Assembly: GCF_024259515.1 (NCBI RefSeq)
Contig: NZ_JANBWE010000003.1
Span: 351,440 to 415,439 of the forward strand
Reading direction: 5' to 3'
Length of the DNA stretch: 64,000 nucleotides
Origin: Salirhabdus salicampi
GTDB lineage: Bacteria > Bacillota > Bacilli > Bacillales > Alkalibacillaceae
Every line of letters begins with the position of its first letter. The stretch's first letter is position 1. The notes under the pieces are model-generated. The model saw nothing but the letters and a program-made list of their open reading frames with translations, was not told where the DNA came from and did no database searches. Position numbers and translations under genes: made by a program. Shown here one piece after another: positions 17,515-27,174 of this stretch.

Positions 17515-18747
17515 ATGGTTGGGCTTTTATTGTTTTTAATTTTATTAAGTGTAGTAGGTTATTACTTACACAGAACATTCTTGAATAGTTTAACACTGTT
17601 TTATGGCATTTGGGGATTTATTATTCTGCTATATTCATTTCAATTAAGTCACCACCTAAACGATCTTTCAAATAGAAGTTTAATCGTCTTTTTTTTGACG
17701 TTCGCTATGTTTATGGTAGGTTATTTAGTTTCTTTCTTTGTTTTGAATAAAACTACATCTTTTGAAACCTTAAGGGAACATCAACCAACAGCTCCCCAAT
17801 TCATATTGGACATAAACCAATCACTTATAGATAAAGGACTCGCTTTTATTATTATCTTTACGATTATTCAAGGTATATTTAGTGGTGGTTATCCATTGGC
17901 TTGGCTGTTACTAGGCATAGGGAAAAACTACACTCAATATGGGATACCTACATTTAATGGTTTGCTCATGAGTTTTATTATCTTCTTCGGAACACTGCTG
18001 TACATCTTGAATAAGGAAAAGCCCCAATTGCGTTTGCAATTGTATTTATTAGTTATCTTCTTTATTCCAGTTTTAGTTATATCGAGGCAAGTATTAGTTA
18101 CACTCTTGATACAGATCGCCATCATTAAATTAATTTACAGCAAGAAGATCAACTATAAAAAGGTAATACCTTCATCAATTATATTAGTAACTTTATTTGG
18201 GCTAATTGGAAATTTACGAACAGGGTTGAGTAAGTTTGTCGAAGTTGCTGATATAAAGAGTGAAAGTATTCCGTACCTATTATCGGGTTTTTACTGGGTG
18301 TATATGTATTTAACCATGACAGTAGCAAACCTTAACTCCTTGTTTTCAAAGGCAAACATGGAATTCGCTTATGGATGGAACATGTTAAATTCCTTCTTTC
18401 CAACTATTATCGTTGACACACTTTATATAGATAGTTTTACATCAAAACTGTCTTCATATCTTGTAAGCATAAACTTTACAGTCTCTGGTTATATGGCTAA
18501 ACCATATTTAGACTTTGGCATAATTGGATTAGTCGTTTATACCCTGGTCCTTGGTGTATTAGCATATGTTGTATACCACAATTTCAAGAAAAATATAAAC
18601 TATTTGTCGTTGATGATATTTGTCGTATTTACACAAATTATCTTAATGTCATTCTTTACGGATTTCTTACTTTACTTGCCAGTTTCTTTTCAGTTCTTTT
18701 GGATTTTTGTATTTCGCCGTTATTTATACAAACCTCATAAAAAGTAA
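17515..18747 (+). CDS. O-antigen/oligosaccharide repeat-unit polymerase (Wzy-like)
   Basis: A 410-residue membrane protein with about eleven hydrophobic helices and little other conservation. The topology and cluster position (phosphoglycosyl transferase, GTs, flippase) indicate Wzy, which joins repeat units on the outer face of the membrane. The segment ISRQVLVTLLIQIAIIKLI, and the loop after it with LRTGLSKF, resemble oligosaccharide repeat-unit polymerases. Start ATG 17515 follows AGGGGAAG. Assignment rests mainly on topology and context. Confidence 0.75.
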   Translation: MVGLLLFLILLSVVGYYLHRTFLNSLTLFYGIWGFIILLYSFQLSHHLNDLSNRSLIVFFLTFAMFMVGYLVSFFVLNKTTSFETLREHQPTAPQFILDINQSLIDKGLAFIIIFTIIQGIFSGGYPLAWLLLGIGKNYTQYGIPTFNGLLMSFIIFFGTLLYILNKEKPQLRLQLYLLVIFFIPVLVISRQVLVTLLIQIAIIKLIYSKKINYKKVIPSSIILVTLFGLIGNLRTGLSKFVEVADIKSESIPYLLSGFYWVYMYLTMTVANLNSLFSKANMEFAYGWNMLNSFFPTIIVDTLYIDSFTSKLSSYLVSINFTVSGYMAKPYLDFGIIGLVVYTLVLGVLAYVVYHNFKKNINYLSLMIFVVFTQIILMSFFTDFLLYLPVSFQFFWIFVFRRYLYKPHKK

Positions 18748-18792
18748 TTGGAAAAGTGTATTCATATAGCTTACAGATTAAGGTGGAATAAA

Positions 18793-19773
18793 ATGGATTC
18801 TTTACTCGATTTAATTATAATCAACTATAATACGAAAGAACTTAGTGACAAGTGTATTACGAGGTTGATGGAGTTAGGGCTGCATAAGAAATTTGGTATC
18901 TATTATATAGATAACGACTCTTCTGATGGTTCCTATGAATTTATCAATGAAAAATATGGCCAACATATTACAGTAGTACAAAATAAAGAAAATCGCGGTT
19001 ATAGCTATGCTGCGAATCAAGGAATTGAGCTCTCTTCCAGTAGGTATGTCATGATTTTGAATACTGATATATGGATGGGGGATAACTTTATAAGTACCTG
19101 TCTAGAGTACCTGGAAGAGCACGGAAATGTAGGTGCAGTAACAGGGAAGTTGTTGAAATATGACTTTGATCAAATGTGTTCCGTAAATGTTATCGATAGT
19201 ACGGGTATTGCCGTTTACAAAAACATGCGCATGGTTGATCGAGGCCAAAATGAAGCTGACATTGATAAATATAACGATAGTATTCACGTGTTCGGTGTTT
19301 CCGGGGCGGCTCCAATTTACCGGAGAGAAGCTTTAGACGATATTAAATTAAACGACGAATACTTTGACAATGACTTTTTTGCTTACAAAGAGGACATTGA
19401 TCTATCATGGCGTTTAAGAACTTATGGTTGGGAATGTCATTACGTACCTGATGCGATTACTTATCACGGAAGAGCGATTGGACAACCGCAGAAGTTAAAG
19501 TTCTTAATTAAACATCGGAATACCCAATCTGATTTCATCAAAAAACTATCGTTTATAAACAGCTATTTAATTTTAATCAAAAACGCGAATGTAAAAAACG
19601 TAATAAACGCTATGCCGCGGGAAGTTATTAAGCTCTTTTATATCCTTTTATTTGAACCGAGATTGTTAAGTACCATTCCAGAAATATTCCGTAAATCTAA
19701 AATAATGTTAAAAAAGAGAAAAGCAATTAAACAACATGCCAAAAATAGAGATAGTAAATTAATGTTGCATTAA
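18793..19773 (+). CDS. Glycosyltransferase family 2 (WbbL-like rhamnosyltransferase)
   Basis: A 326-residue GT2 enzyme beginning MDSLLDLIIINYNTKELS. It shows YIDNDSSDGS, ENRGYSYAANQGI, ILNTDIWMGD (DxD equivalent) and FFAYKEDIDLSWRLRTYGW (ED acceptor/base region), the pattern of WbbL-type alpha-1,3-L-rhamnosyltransferases. ATG 18793 is preferred because AAGGTGG lies just upstream; the open frame extends to 18748 without a ribosome site. It probably transfers rhamnose in repeat-unit assembly. Confidence 0.88.
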   Translation: MDSLLDLIIINYNTKELSDKCITRLMELGLHKKFGIYYIDNDSSDGSYEFINEKYGQHITVVQNKENRGYSYAANQGIELSSSRYVMILNTDIWMGDNFISTCLEYLEEHGNVGAVTGKLLKYDFDQMCSVNVIDSTGIAVYKNMRMVDRGQNEADIDKYNDSIHVFGVSGAAPIYRREALDDIKLNDEYFDNDFFAYKEDIDLSWRLRTYGWECHYVPDAITYHGRAIGQPQKLKFLIKHRNTQSDFIKKLSFINSYLILIKNANVKNVINAMPREVIKLFYILLFEPRLLSTIPEIFRKSKIMLKKRKAIKQHAKNRDSKLMLH

Positions 19774-19802
19774 TGATTACATCTATGAATTAAGGAGCTT
19801 TT

Positions 19803-21119
19803 ATGAGTATTATTCAAAAGAAATTAAAAGATAAATTAGATGATAATTTTAAAGGCATCCTAAAAGGTAGTGTAATAGCATTTTTAATTAAAATGTTGGG
19901 TGCAATAATTAACTTCACAGCTAACATTGTCTTAGCAAGGTTTCTCGGAGCGGAAGGAGCCGGTGTCTATTTTCTAGCTTTGACGTTATCAACTGCAGCT
20001 TCCGTTATTGGTAGAATGGGTTTGGACAATACGATGTTACGATATATTTCCTCATCAAAGGCCGAGAACAATTTGGGCAAATTGATGAGCGTTTATCGTA
20101 AGTCAATGTTTATATCTTTAACTGTGTCAACTGTAGTTGCCATTTTGATTTTGGTAACCAGCCAGTTTATTGGTACTATCATTTTTAATGACCCATCCTT
20201 AGTAATACCGCTGAAAATTATGGCATTAAGTGTAATTCCATTTGCTTTGCTTAATTTACATGCCGAGGCGTTGAAAGCAATTGGGAAAATATCAAAAGCC
20301 ATTTTTGTACAAGGACTAGGAGTCCCTCTATTGTTCTTATCATTTATGTTTGTTTTCTATAAGGAGAATAGCGTTGAAAGTGTAGCAATTGCATATGTCC
20401 TGTCAACTGTTTTCATATTACTGATTGGATATTTGTTTTGGACGAATTCCATTAAGGCAAATAAAGGATATAAAAGTGACAACTTTGAAACAAATGTAAT
20501 ATTAGCAACAAGCCTCCCGTTATTGTGGGTAAGTTTAATGAATTTAGTCATGAATATTGCTGATACGGTTATGTTAGGTATGTTCTCCGACAGTAAGGAT
20601 GTAGGGATATATGGAGTAGTACTCCGTATTACAATGATTAGTAGTATGTTATTAATCGCCATTAACAGTGTAGTAGGTCCGAAGTTCTCTGAACTATGGA
20701 CGAAAGGTGAGTTATCAAAGCTAACGAAACTATCCCAATTATCAACATTTATTATGTTATTAATCGCGATTTCGTTTTTAACACCATTCCTAATCATTCC
20801 AGAATTCATACTGAGCCTGTTCGGAGAGGAATTTATCCAAGGAACGTTAGCTTTAATTATCTTAGCGATCGGACAGTTCGTCGTACTAGCAACTGGACCA
20901 GTAGCCTACCTATTAATGATGACTGGACATGAAAAGTTTCATCGTAACAATGTAGTACTATGTGGAATCTTGAATATTATTTTAAACTTTGTGTTAATTC
21001 CTAACTATGGACTACCAGGCGCAGCAGTCGCAACAGCAACATCGCTTATTTTAAAAAATATATTAGCAGTGATTTTTGTTAAACTAAAACTGAAGATTGC
21101 ATTATTTAAATATTTTTAA
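19803..21119 (+). CDS. Oligosaccharide flippase (Wzx-like)
   Basis: A 438-residue MOP-superfamily transporter with about twelve hydrophobic helices. The N-terminal KGSVIAFLIKMLGAIINFTA and LARFLGAEGAGVYFLALTL are typical of polysaccharide-exporting flippases, and VGIYGVVLRI and MMTGHEKFHRNN lie in the second half. It should move the undecaprenyl-linked rhamnose-containing unit to the outer face for the Wzy-like protein encoded two genes upstream. The ATG is preceded by AAGGAG. Confidence 0.88.
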   Translation: MSIIQKKLKDKLDDNFKGILKGSVIAFLIKMLGAIINFTANIVLARFLGAEGAGVYFLALTLSTAASVIGRMGLDNTMLRYISSSKAENNLGKLMSVYRKSMFISLTVSTVVAILILVTSQFIGTIIFNDPSLVIPLKIMALSVIPFALLNLHAEALKAIGKISKAIFVQGLGVPLLFLSFMFVFYKENSVESVAIAYVLSTVFILLIGYLFWTNSIKANKGYKSDNFETNVILATSLPLLWVSLMNLVMNIADTVMLGMFSDSKDVGIYGVVLRITMISSMLLIAINSVVGPKFSELWTKGELSKLTKLSQLSTFIMLLIAISFLTPFLIIPEFILSLFGEEFIQGTLALIILAIGQFVVLATGPVAYLLMMTGHEKFHRNNVVLCGILNIILNFVLIPNYGLPGAAVATATSLILKNILAVIFVKLKLKIALFKYF

Positions 21120-21150
21120 GTGAAATAGTAGGATAAGGGGATTTATTACT

Positions 21151-22308
21151 ATGAATAGCGAATTGCATTTATTTATTATATGGGAAAAAGCTAGGTATAA
21201 CGAAAAAAAGATTTTAAAGGACATGAGGGAGAAATTTACTATCCTGAATGTTTACGAAGTTGAATGGTCCAAGAAACTGTTCTCCAAAAATCTATCCCGC
21301 TTTTACGGTGAAAAGCTCCCGAAAGGTTCCGGGAAGGAAAGGCATTGTGGTACAGGTCCATTTTTACTAATTGTAGCTAGAGATGAAAAACCAACCTACG
21401 GTGAAAGACATACATCGAAAGGTACCGACACGTTAAATGTTAATATGTTTGACGCTAAGTCGTTATATCGCTCTTGGACAGGCGGTGGTCATAAAATTCA
21501 TGCAACAAATGACCCGGAAGAAACCAGCCATGACCTCACCTTACTTTTAGGAATTAATCCACAAGATTTTGAAAAGCAACATCCAACGGAATGGGATGGC
21601 AATGTCGAAAAAGTGAAACAAGACTTAGTTGGAGCAAATGGATGGACTGATATTAAGCAGCTCTTCTACGTCTTAAATGCATCAATTCCATATGTTGTCC
21701 TACGTAACTTTGAGTGTTTTCCTGATGAATATCATATGGATACCCACGGAGATATTGATCTACTCACGACAAATTATCGTGAAATGTGTTATATCACGAA
21801 CGCGAAGGAAGTAACGAGAAAAAAGTATCGCGTCTATAACGAAATACGAATTGCTAGAGAAGAAGTGTTATTTGATTTCCGTCATGTAGGTGATCATTAT
21901 TATGACACGAAGTGGGAAGAAGCAATACTAAATGAACGTGTAATGGATGAGGGCGGTTTTTATAAGCCGGATGCGATTCATTACTTTTATAGCTTATTTT
22001 ATCATGCGATTGTTCATAAGCCATCTGTTTCCCAAGACTATAAAGAGCGACTCGTAAACATGTCCAAGGAGTATAATGTGCAAGAACTAACTTACGACAT
22101 GTTTCAAGATACGAAGCAGTTAAAAGGTTATATGGATGAATTTATGAACGAGCGTCATTACACATACAGTGAACCGAAGGATCTTACAGTATACTTTAAT
22201 ACAGACATTGCTGACACTGAAATTAGTTCTAAAAGAACGATGAAAATGAAAATAGATCGTACACTAAGCCCGTATAAAAAACGAGTTAAAAAACTTATTA
22301 AAAGGTAA
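21151..22308 (+). CDS. Polysaccharide-cluster protein with nucleotidyltransferase-like region, function unknown
   Basis: A 385-residue soluble protein. The N-terminal third has a distinctive pattern (HLFIIWEKAR, RFYGEKLP, HCGTGPFLLI, TGGGHKIHATND, HDLTLLLG) that I associate with conserved uncharacterised proteins of surface-polysaccharide clusters. The middle, YVVLRNFECFP through HGDIDLLT near residues 188-210, resembles the acidic active-site region of nucleotidyltransferases. No membrane helix or signal peptide is evident. It lies 31 nt upstream of a small kinase, so the two may act in sequence, for example attaching a phosphate-linked substituent; this is inference only. Confidence 0.6.
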   Translation: MNSELHLFIIWEKARYNEKKILKDMREKFTILNVYEVEWSKKLFSKNLSRFYGEKLPKGSGKERHCGTGPFLLIVARDEKPTYGERHTSKGTDTLNVNMFDAKSLYRSWTGGGHKIHATNDPEETSHDLTLLLGINPQDFEKQHPTEWDGNVEKVKQDLVGANGWTDIKQLFYVLNASIPYVVLRNFECFPDEYHMDTHGDIDLLTTNYREMCYITNAKEVTRKKYRVYNEIRIAREEVLFDFRHVGDHYYDTKWEEAILNERVMDEGGFYKPDAIHYFYSLFYHAIVHKPSVSQDYKERLVNMSKEYNVQELTYDMFQDTKQLKGYMDEFMNERHYTYSEPKDLTVYFNTDIADTEISSKRTMKMKIDRTLSPYKKRVKKLIKR

Positions 22309-22339
22309 TGCTTAATAAGAATGAACGGATGATTTATAG

Positions 22340-23182
22340 ATGAGTTTTTATAAAAAGGCACGATTTTTCATCTCCCTTATAAAGAAGAAAATCATTGAAA
22401 ATACTTTATCAATGAATTGGTATTTGAAAAACGGGAGAGACTTTCAAGACTACATTGAGAAGAAGTATGAATTAACAGGGGTGAAGCCGTTAAAATTCAC
22501 CTCTTGGCACCAAGGGTGTAAATATTTTATCGGGAATAAGAAAAATCGAAATCAAAAAGTCTTTATTAAATTAGACCATGGTGGAATGAATGCTGTTCAT
22601 AATGAAACAAATGCGATCAACATTTTAAAAAATTTTGACACAGAAGGTAATCATCTCCCAAGTGTATTGTTCCATGAATTAGAAGGAAGCAATCCATTCG
22701 TAGCCTTTGAATTTGTAAAAGGTAAATCATTATCTCAATATATAATGGATACTAGTAAAAAGGCAGAAGTGAAACAAGACATCGTTAAACAATTTGTGGT
22801 CATTGTACAAATGCTCCATAATGCGGGCATTATACATCGAGACATTCGAATGGATAACTTTATTGTAAGGGACGAAGGTCCGAACAAAGGACCGAAACTT
22901 GTATTAATTGATTTTGCATTCGCCGTCAGTCCTGGTCGTCGGGAGTTATTAGAAATCCCAAATATACCTGTGCAGAAGAAAATTTTAAAAGGTTTAGGAA
23001 ATGGAGCGAATCCAGCTCCGTTTAAATGGGATGATGCGTATTCCATCTGTTTATTAGCGGAAAGAATAGACCCAAATTGGGCAATAACGTGTGAAGCAGA
23101 ATATAAATTTCTAAACAGTTTAGTAGGAGCACTGTCTTACACCTTTAATGGAGACAGTAACAATAAAGGAGTTGAGGAATAA
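22340..23182 (+). CDS. Small protein-kinase-fold phosphotransferase
   Basis: A 280-residue kinase-like protein. The catalytic loop HRDIRMDNFIV is near residue 173 and the metal-binding LVLIDFAFAV (DFx) near 192; an upstream VFIKLDHGG holds a candidate ATP-binding lysine, and a hinge-like FVAFEFVKGKSL follows. It resembles lipopolysaccharide or choline/aminoglycoside-type small-molecule kinases rather than Ser/Thr regulatory kinases. It is paired with the nucleotidyltransferase-like gene upstream and abuts rfbA directly. Substrate unknown; sugar or polyol phosphorylation is plausible. Confidence 0.7.
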   Translation: MSFYKKARFFISLIKKKIIENTLSMNWYLKNGRDFQDYIEKKYELTGVKPLKFTSWHQGCKYFIGNKKNRNQKVFIKLDHGGMNAVHNETNAINILKNFDTEGNHLPSVLFHELEGSNPFVAFEFVKGKSLSQYIMDTSKKAEVKQDIVKQFVVIVQMLHNAGIIHRDIRMDNFIVRDEGPNKGPKLVLIDFAFAVSPGRRELLEIPNIPVQKKILKGLGNGANPAPFKWDDAYSICLLAERIDPNWAITCEAEYKFLNSLVGALSYTFNGDSNNKGVEE

Positions 23183-24058
23183 ATGAAAGGCATAGTTTTA
23201 GCAGGAGGTAGTGGTACACGCTTATATCCGATTACAAGATCAGTATCTAAACAGTTACTCCCAATTTATGATAAGCCGATGATTTATTACCCGATATCTG
23301 TTCTCATGCTAGCAGGTATTAAGGAGATCTTAATCATATCAACCCCTGAGGATACACCACGATTTGAGCAATTATTAGGTGATGGATCGGACTTAGGTAT
23401 TAGCCTTAGTTATGCTGTGCAACCATCCCCAGACGGACTGGCACAAGCATTTATTATCGGTGAAGAATTTATTGGAGATGATAATGTAGCCCTTATATTG
23501 GGAGATAACATTTTCTACGGACACAACTTCTCCGAGCTTCTGTTAAGGGCTGCATCAAGAGAAACTGGAGCAACTGTATTTGGTTATAACGTTAAGGATC
23601 CAGAACGCTTTGGGGTGATTAGCTTTAATGATGAAGGAAAAGCACTTTCGATCGAGGAGAAGCCAGAAGTACCGAAATCCAGCTATGCTGTAACTGGACT
23701 TTATTTCTATGACAATCGAGTGGTCGATATTGCCAAGACGATCAAGCCTTCTGACCGAGGAGAACTCGAAATTACTTCGATTAATGAAGCCTACTTAAAC
23801 TTAGGGGAATTAAACGTAGAGCTATTAGGACGTGGCTTTGCTTGGCTAGATACGGGAACCCACGAATCCCTATTAGAAGCCTCCACCTTTATTGAAACAA
23901 TAGAAAAACGACAAAGCTTGAAAGTGGCTTGTCTTGAAGAAATTGCATATCGCAAAGGTTATATAGATCGGGAAAAGCTTGTTGAAATTGCCAAGCCTTT
24001 AGCGAAAAACGAGTACGGGAAATACTTATTAAACATAGCGGAAAAAGTAAATCGCTAA
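23183..24058 (+). CDS. rfbA: Glucose-1-phosphate thymidylyltransferase
   Basis: A 291-residue RfbA/RmlA enzyme making dTDP-glucose, the first step to dTDP-rhamnose. It starts [20 protein letters not shown] with the nucleotidyl signature, then [37 protein letters not shown] and [12 protein letters not shown]. The ATG directly follows the stop of the kinase gene, with AAAGGAG inside the end of that gene. Confidence 0.96.
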   Translation: MKGIVLAGGSGTRLYPITRSVSKQLLPIYDKPMIYYPISVLMLAGIKEILIISTPEDTPRFEQLLGDGSDLGISLSYAVQPSPDGLAQAFIIGEEFIGDDNVALILGDNIFYGHNFSELLLRAASRETGATVFGYNVKDPERFGVISFNDEGKALSIEEKPEVPKSSYAVTGLYFYDNRVVDIAKTIKPSDRGELEITSINEAYLNLGELNVELLGRGFAWLDTGTHESLLEASTFIETIEKRQSLKVACLEEIAYRKGYIDREKLVEIAKPLAKNEYGKYLLNIAEKVNR

Positions 24059-24092
24059 ACAGTAGTAACTCTAGAAAGAGGGGTAGTACAAT

Positions 24093-24641
24093 ATGAATGT
24101 AATTAAAACGAAACTAGACGGTGTAGTTATATTAGAACCAAAAGTGTTCGGTGACCATAGAGGCTTCTTTATGGAAAGCTATAATGAAAAAGTTATGACT
24201 GAATTAGGATTAAATTATAACTTCATTCAAGATAATCATTCGTTATCAGCAGAAGCTGGTGTTTTAAGAGGTCTACACTACCAACTAGAACCAAAAGCAC
24301 AAACTAAATTGGTGAGAGTTGGTACGGGAGCAATATTTGATGTTGTTGTAGACATTCGTAGAGAATCCAACACGTTTGGTGAGTGGGTTGGTGTCATATT
24401 AAGTGAGCATAATAAACGCCAACTACTCGTTCCGAAAGGATTTGCCCATGGGTTTTGTACATTAACGACAGATACAAATGTATTATATAAGGTTGATGAA
24501 TACTATTCACCAGACCATGATCGTGGAATTGCATGGAATGATCCAGAAATAGGGATTGAATGGCCTACATCTAATCCGATTTTATCGGCAAAAGATGAAA
24601 AGCACCCCTTATTGTCAGAGGCCGAAATCAACTTTAAGTAG
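24093..24641 (+). CDS. rfbC: dTDP-4-dehydrorhamnose 3,5-epimerase
   Basis: A 182-residue cupin-fold epimerase for the third step of dTDP-L-rhamnose synthesis. It has DHRGFFMESYNE, FIQDNHSLS, GVLRGLHYQ with the catalytic His, DVVVDIRR, PKGFAHGFCTLT and LYKVDEYYSPDHDRGIAWNDP, all typical RfbC motifs. It is the last gene of the rhamnose cluster. Together with rfbA, rfbB and rfbD the pathway is complete in this window. Confidence 0.96.
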   Translation: MNVIKTKLDGVVILEPKVFGDHRGFFMESYNEKVMTELGLNYNFIQDNHSLSAEAGVLRGLHYQLEPKAQTKLVRVGTGAIFDVVVDIRRESNTFGEWVGVILSEHNKRQLLVPKGFAHGFCTLTTDTNVLYKVDEYYSPDHDRGIAWNDPEIGIEWPTSNPILSAKDEKHPLLSEAEINFK

Positions 24642-24643
24642 AC

Positions 24644-24742
24644 TTATTTTTCAATAAACAGCCAAAAGACAAAGGCCCAAAAGGGAAGACATATAAGCAG
24701 TCCCCAACCGCAACCTTTATTAAATGATTTATTATCATTCAT
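24644..24742 (-). CDS. Small hydrophobic membrane peptide (32 residues)
   Basis: An ORF of 32 codons antisense to the rfbC-galE gap. ATG 24742 has a textbook AAGGAG 9 nt upstream. The product starts MNDNKSFNKGCGWGLLICLP, then continues WAFVFWLFIEK: a short polar head, a Gly/Cys/Trp turn and one membrane helix. Such small single-helix proteins are common in Bacillaceae, but no name can be given. The good ribosome site and sensible topology support a real gene; the short length keeps confidence moderate. Confidence 0.5.
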   Translation of the reverse strand: MNDNKSFNKGCGWGLLICLPFWAFVFWLFIEK

Positions 24743-24886
24743 ATGATCACGCTCCTTATATGACAATTATATCCATAGATTTTATCTCATATGACTCAAG
24801 ATGGACAAATTGTCTTCTGGAATTTACAAATGGATAGATTAGAACGTTGGATTATAAAAAAACGAAATGCGGTAGGAGGCTAACAA

Positions 24887-25894
24887 ATGGCTATACTCGT
24901 AACAGGTGGAACCGGTTATATCGGATCCCACACCGTTGTAGAATTATTAAACGAAGGCAAAGACGTTGTCATTATTGATAATTTAACGAACAGTAAGCAA
25001 GAAGTATTAAACCGGATTACGGACATTACCGGAAAAACGGCACGGTTTTATGAAGGGGATATACGTGACACGGAAGTCCTCCGCTCAATCTTTTCCGAAA
25101 ACGACGTAGAAGCGGTAATCCACTTTGCCGGTTTGAAAGCGGTCGGTGAATCAGTAGAAAAGCCTCTAAAATATTATGAAAACAATGTGGGTGGTACGAT
25201 TACCCTTTGCCAAGTCATGAACGAATTTAATGTGAAAAACATTGTGTTCAGTTCATCGGCAACTGTATACGGTATGGCGGAAACGATGCCGCTATCAGAA
25301 GATATGCCTTTATCAGCAACGAATCCTTATGGTCGTTCGAAGCTTATGGTCGAAGAAGTACTCCATGATTTATATGTAGCGGACAATTCATGGAGTATTG
25401 CGCTTCTTCGCTATTTCAATCCAGTTGGGGCACATGAAAGTGGTTTAATTGGGGAAGATCCGAATGGCATTCCGAATAACTTAATGCCGTTTATTGCCCA
25501 AGTGGCAACAGGTAAGTTGAAAGAGTTGAAGGTATTCGGTAGTGACTACCCTACCCTTGATGGGACAGGTGTACGAGATTACATCCACGTTGTCGACTTG
25601 GCTAAAGGCCATTTAAAAGCTGTGGAAAAAGTAACAGAGATGACTGGAGCGGAAGCATACAATTTAGGTACTGGAAACGGCTTTAGTGTGTTACAAATGC
25701 GGGAAGCGTTTGAAAAAGCATCAGGTCAAGAGATCCCTTACACACTAGCGGACCGACGTCCTGGAGACGTCGCGACAAGCTATGCAGACCCGAACAAGGC
25801 GAAAGAACAGTTGAACTGGGAAGCAGAAAAAGGCATTGATGAAATGTGTGTCGATACGTGGCGTTGGCAAAAACAGAATCCAAACGGATATTAA
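24887..25894 (+). CDS. galE: UDP-glucose 4-epimerase
   Basis: A 335-residue SDR enzyme interconverting UDP-Glc and UDP-Gal (possibly also the HexNAc forms). It has [15 protein letters not shown] at residues 6-20, [35 protein letters not shown] (Tyr-x3-Lys) and [18 protein letters not shown]. The ATG follows GTAGGAGG. A terminator follows, so the gene is probably monocistronic. It provides UDP-galactose for the surrounding polysaccharide genes. Confidence 0.95.
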   Translation: MAILVTGGTGYIGSHTVVELLNEGKDVVIIDNLTNSKQEVLNRITDITGKTARFYEGDIRDTEVLRSIFSENDVEAVIHFAGLKAVGESVEKPLKYYENNVGGTITLCQVMNEFNVKNIVFSSSATVYGMAETMPLSEDMPLSATNPYGRSKLMVEEVLHDLYVADNSWSIALLRYFNPVGAHESGLIGEDPNGIPNNLMPFIAQVATGKLKELKVFGSDYPTLDGTGVRDYIHVVDLAKGHLKAVEKVTEMTGAEAYNLGTGNGFSVLQMREAFEKASGQEIPYTLADRRPGDVATSYADPNKAKEQLNWEAEKGIDEMCVDTWRWQKQNPNGY

Positions 25895-25908
25895 GAAATG
25901 AATAAGCG

Positions 25909-25940
25909 AACCCCATATTCAATATGAATGTGGGGTTTTT
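25909..25940 (+). terminator. Intrinsic terminator after galE
   Basis: A 12-bp stem (25909-25920 with 25926-25937, one G-U pair), a 5-nt loop AATAT, then a short T-run. Confidence 0.85.
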
Positions 25941-26019
25941 CATGTTTTAATTTAATAATAACCTTAATCAAATTGGCATATGGTGTAGTAAACAAGTTAT
26001 ACAGCTATGGGGGTTGCTT

Positions 26020-27165
26020 ATGCCAATAAAACCACATGGAAACCAGTTAGTAAATCGTGAACCAACGGGAAAAGAAAGGGAAAAGCTTTTACGCCGAGCC
26101 CAATCGCTCACATCAATATATATATCAAAATGGACGATATCAGACCTTGAATTAATCGGTATCGGTGGATTTAGTCCGTTAACAGGTTTTATGGGAAAAG
26201 ATGATTATAATCAAGTGCTACAACATGTTCGGTTATCCGATGGAACGATATGGAGCATTCCAATTACATTACCGATAACGAAGGAAGTAGCCGGCAATCT
26301 ATCAATTGGTGAAACAGTTGCTTTAAAAGGGGCAGATGATGTCATATACGGAACGATTACCATTTCCGAAATGTATACATACGACAAAGAAAGAGAGGCG
26401 AAGCAGATTTACGGTACAACAGACCTTGCCCACCCTGGAGTACATCAACTGTTTAACAGGGGTGATGTTTACATTGCCGGTTCCATCACATTGTTGAATC
26501 GACCGGACCATCACCCGTTTCAAGACTATTATCAAGATCCGAAGCAAACGAGAACAACATTTGAAGCGCTAGGTTGGGAAACAATTGTCGGATTCCAAAC
26601 GAGAAATCCTGTTCACCGTGCCCATGAATATATTCAAAAATGTGCATTAGAAGTCGTCGACGGATTACTTCTAAACCCGCTGGTCGGGGAAACGAAATCT
26701 GATGATATTCCTGCCCATGTACGAATGGAAAGCTATGAAGTATTACTGAACGATTATTATCCGAAGGACCGTGTTCAACTCGTCATCTATCCAGCCGCAA
26801 TGCGTTATGCAGGGCCGAGAGAAGCGGTTCTTCATGCCATTGTGCGCAAAAATTACGGTTGTACGCATTTTATTGTCGGGAGGGATCATGCCGGGGTAGG
26901 TGATTACTATGGGACGTATGAAGCACAACAATTTTTGGCTGAATTTGAGGCCGAGCTCAATATGACGATTATGAAATTTGAGCATGCGTTTTACTGTGTG
27001 AAATGTGAAAGTATGGGCACTACGAAAACATGCCCCCATGACAAGAAGCATCATGTCCATTTAAGTGGTACGAAAGTGCGAGAACTGTTACGTAACGGTG
27101 AGAAACCTCCGAAACAGTTCTCTCGACCAGAGGTGGTTGAAGTGTTAATGAACGGAATGAGGTAG
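26020..27165 (+). CDS. sat: Sulfate adenylyltransferase (ATP sulfurylase)
   Basis: A 381-residue Sat enzyme making adenosine 5'-phosphosulfate (APS) from ATP and sulfate. The catalytic [12 protein letters not shown] is near residue 192 and [12 protein letters not shown] near 287, followed by a Cys-rich segment [13 protein letters not shown] typical of bacterial and archaeal homo-oligomeric Sat. ATG 26020 is preferred over the in-frame TTG 26014 because the G-rich ribosome site then has normal spacing. It forms an operon with a permease and cysC. No cysH (APS/PAPS reductase) is present nearby. Confidence 0.95.
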   Translation: MPIKPHGNQLVNREPTGKEREKLLRRAQSLTSIYISKWTISDLELIGIGGFSPLTGFMGKDDYNQVLQHVRLSDGTIWSIPITLPITKEVAGNLSIGETVALKGADDVIYGTITISEMYTYDKEREAKQIYGTTDLAHPGVHQLFNRGDVYIAGSITLLNRPDHHPFQDYYQDPKQTRTTFEALGWETIVGFQTRNPVHRAHEYIQKCALEVVDGLLLNPLVGETKSDDIPAHVRMESYEVLLNDYYPKDRVQLVIYPAAMRYAGPREAVLHAIVRKNYGCTHFIVGRDHAGVGDYYGTYEAQQFLAEFEAELNMTIMKFEHAFYCVKCESMGTTKTCPHDKKHHVHLSGTKVRELLRNGEKPPKQFSRPEVVEVLMNGMR

Positions 27166-27174
27166 GCGTTACCT

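Noticed and set aside
25973..26002. Promoter for sat (TTGGCA plus TTATAC)
   Set aside because: The -10 match is poor and spacing is non-optimal; not strong enough to list.
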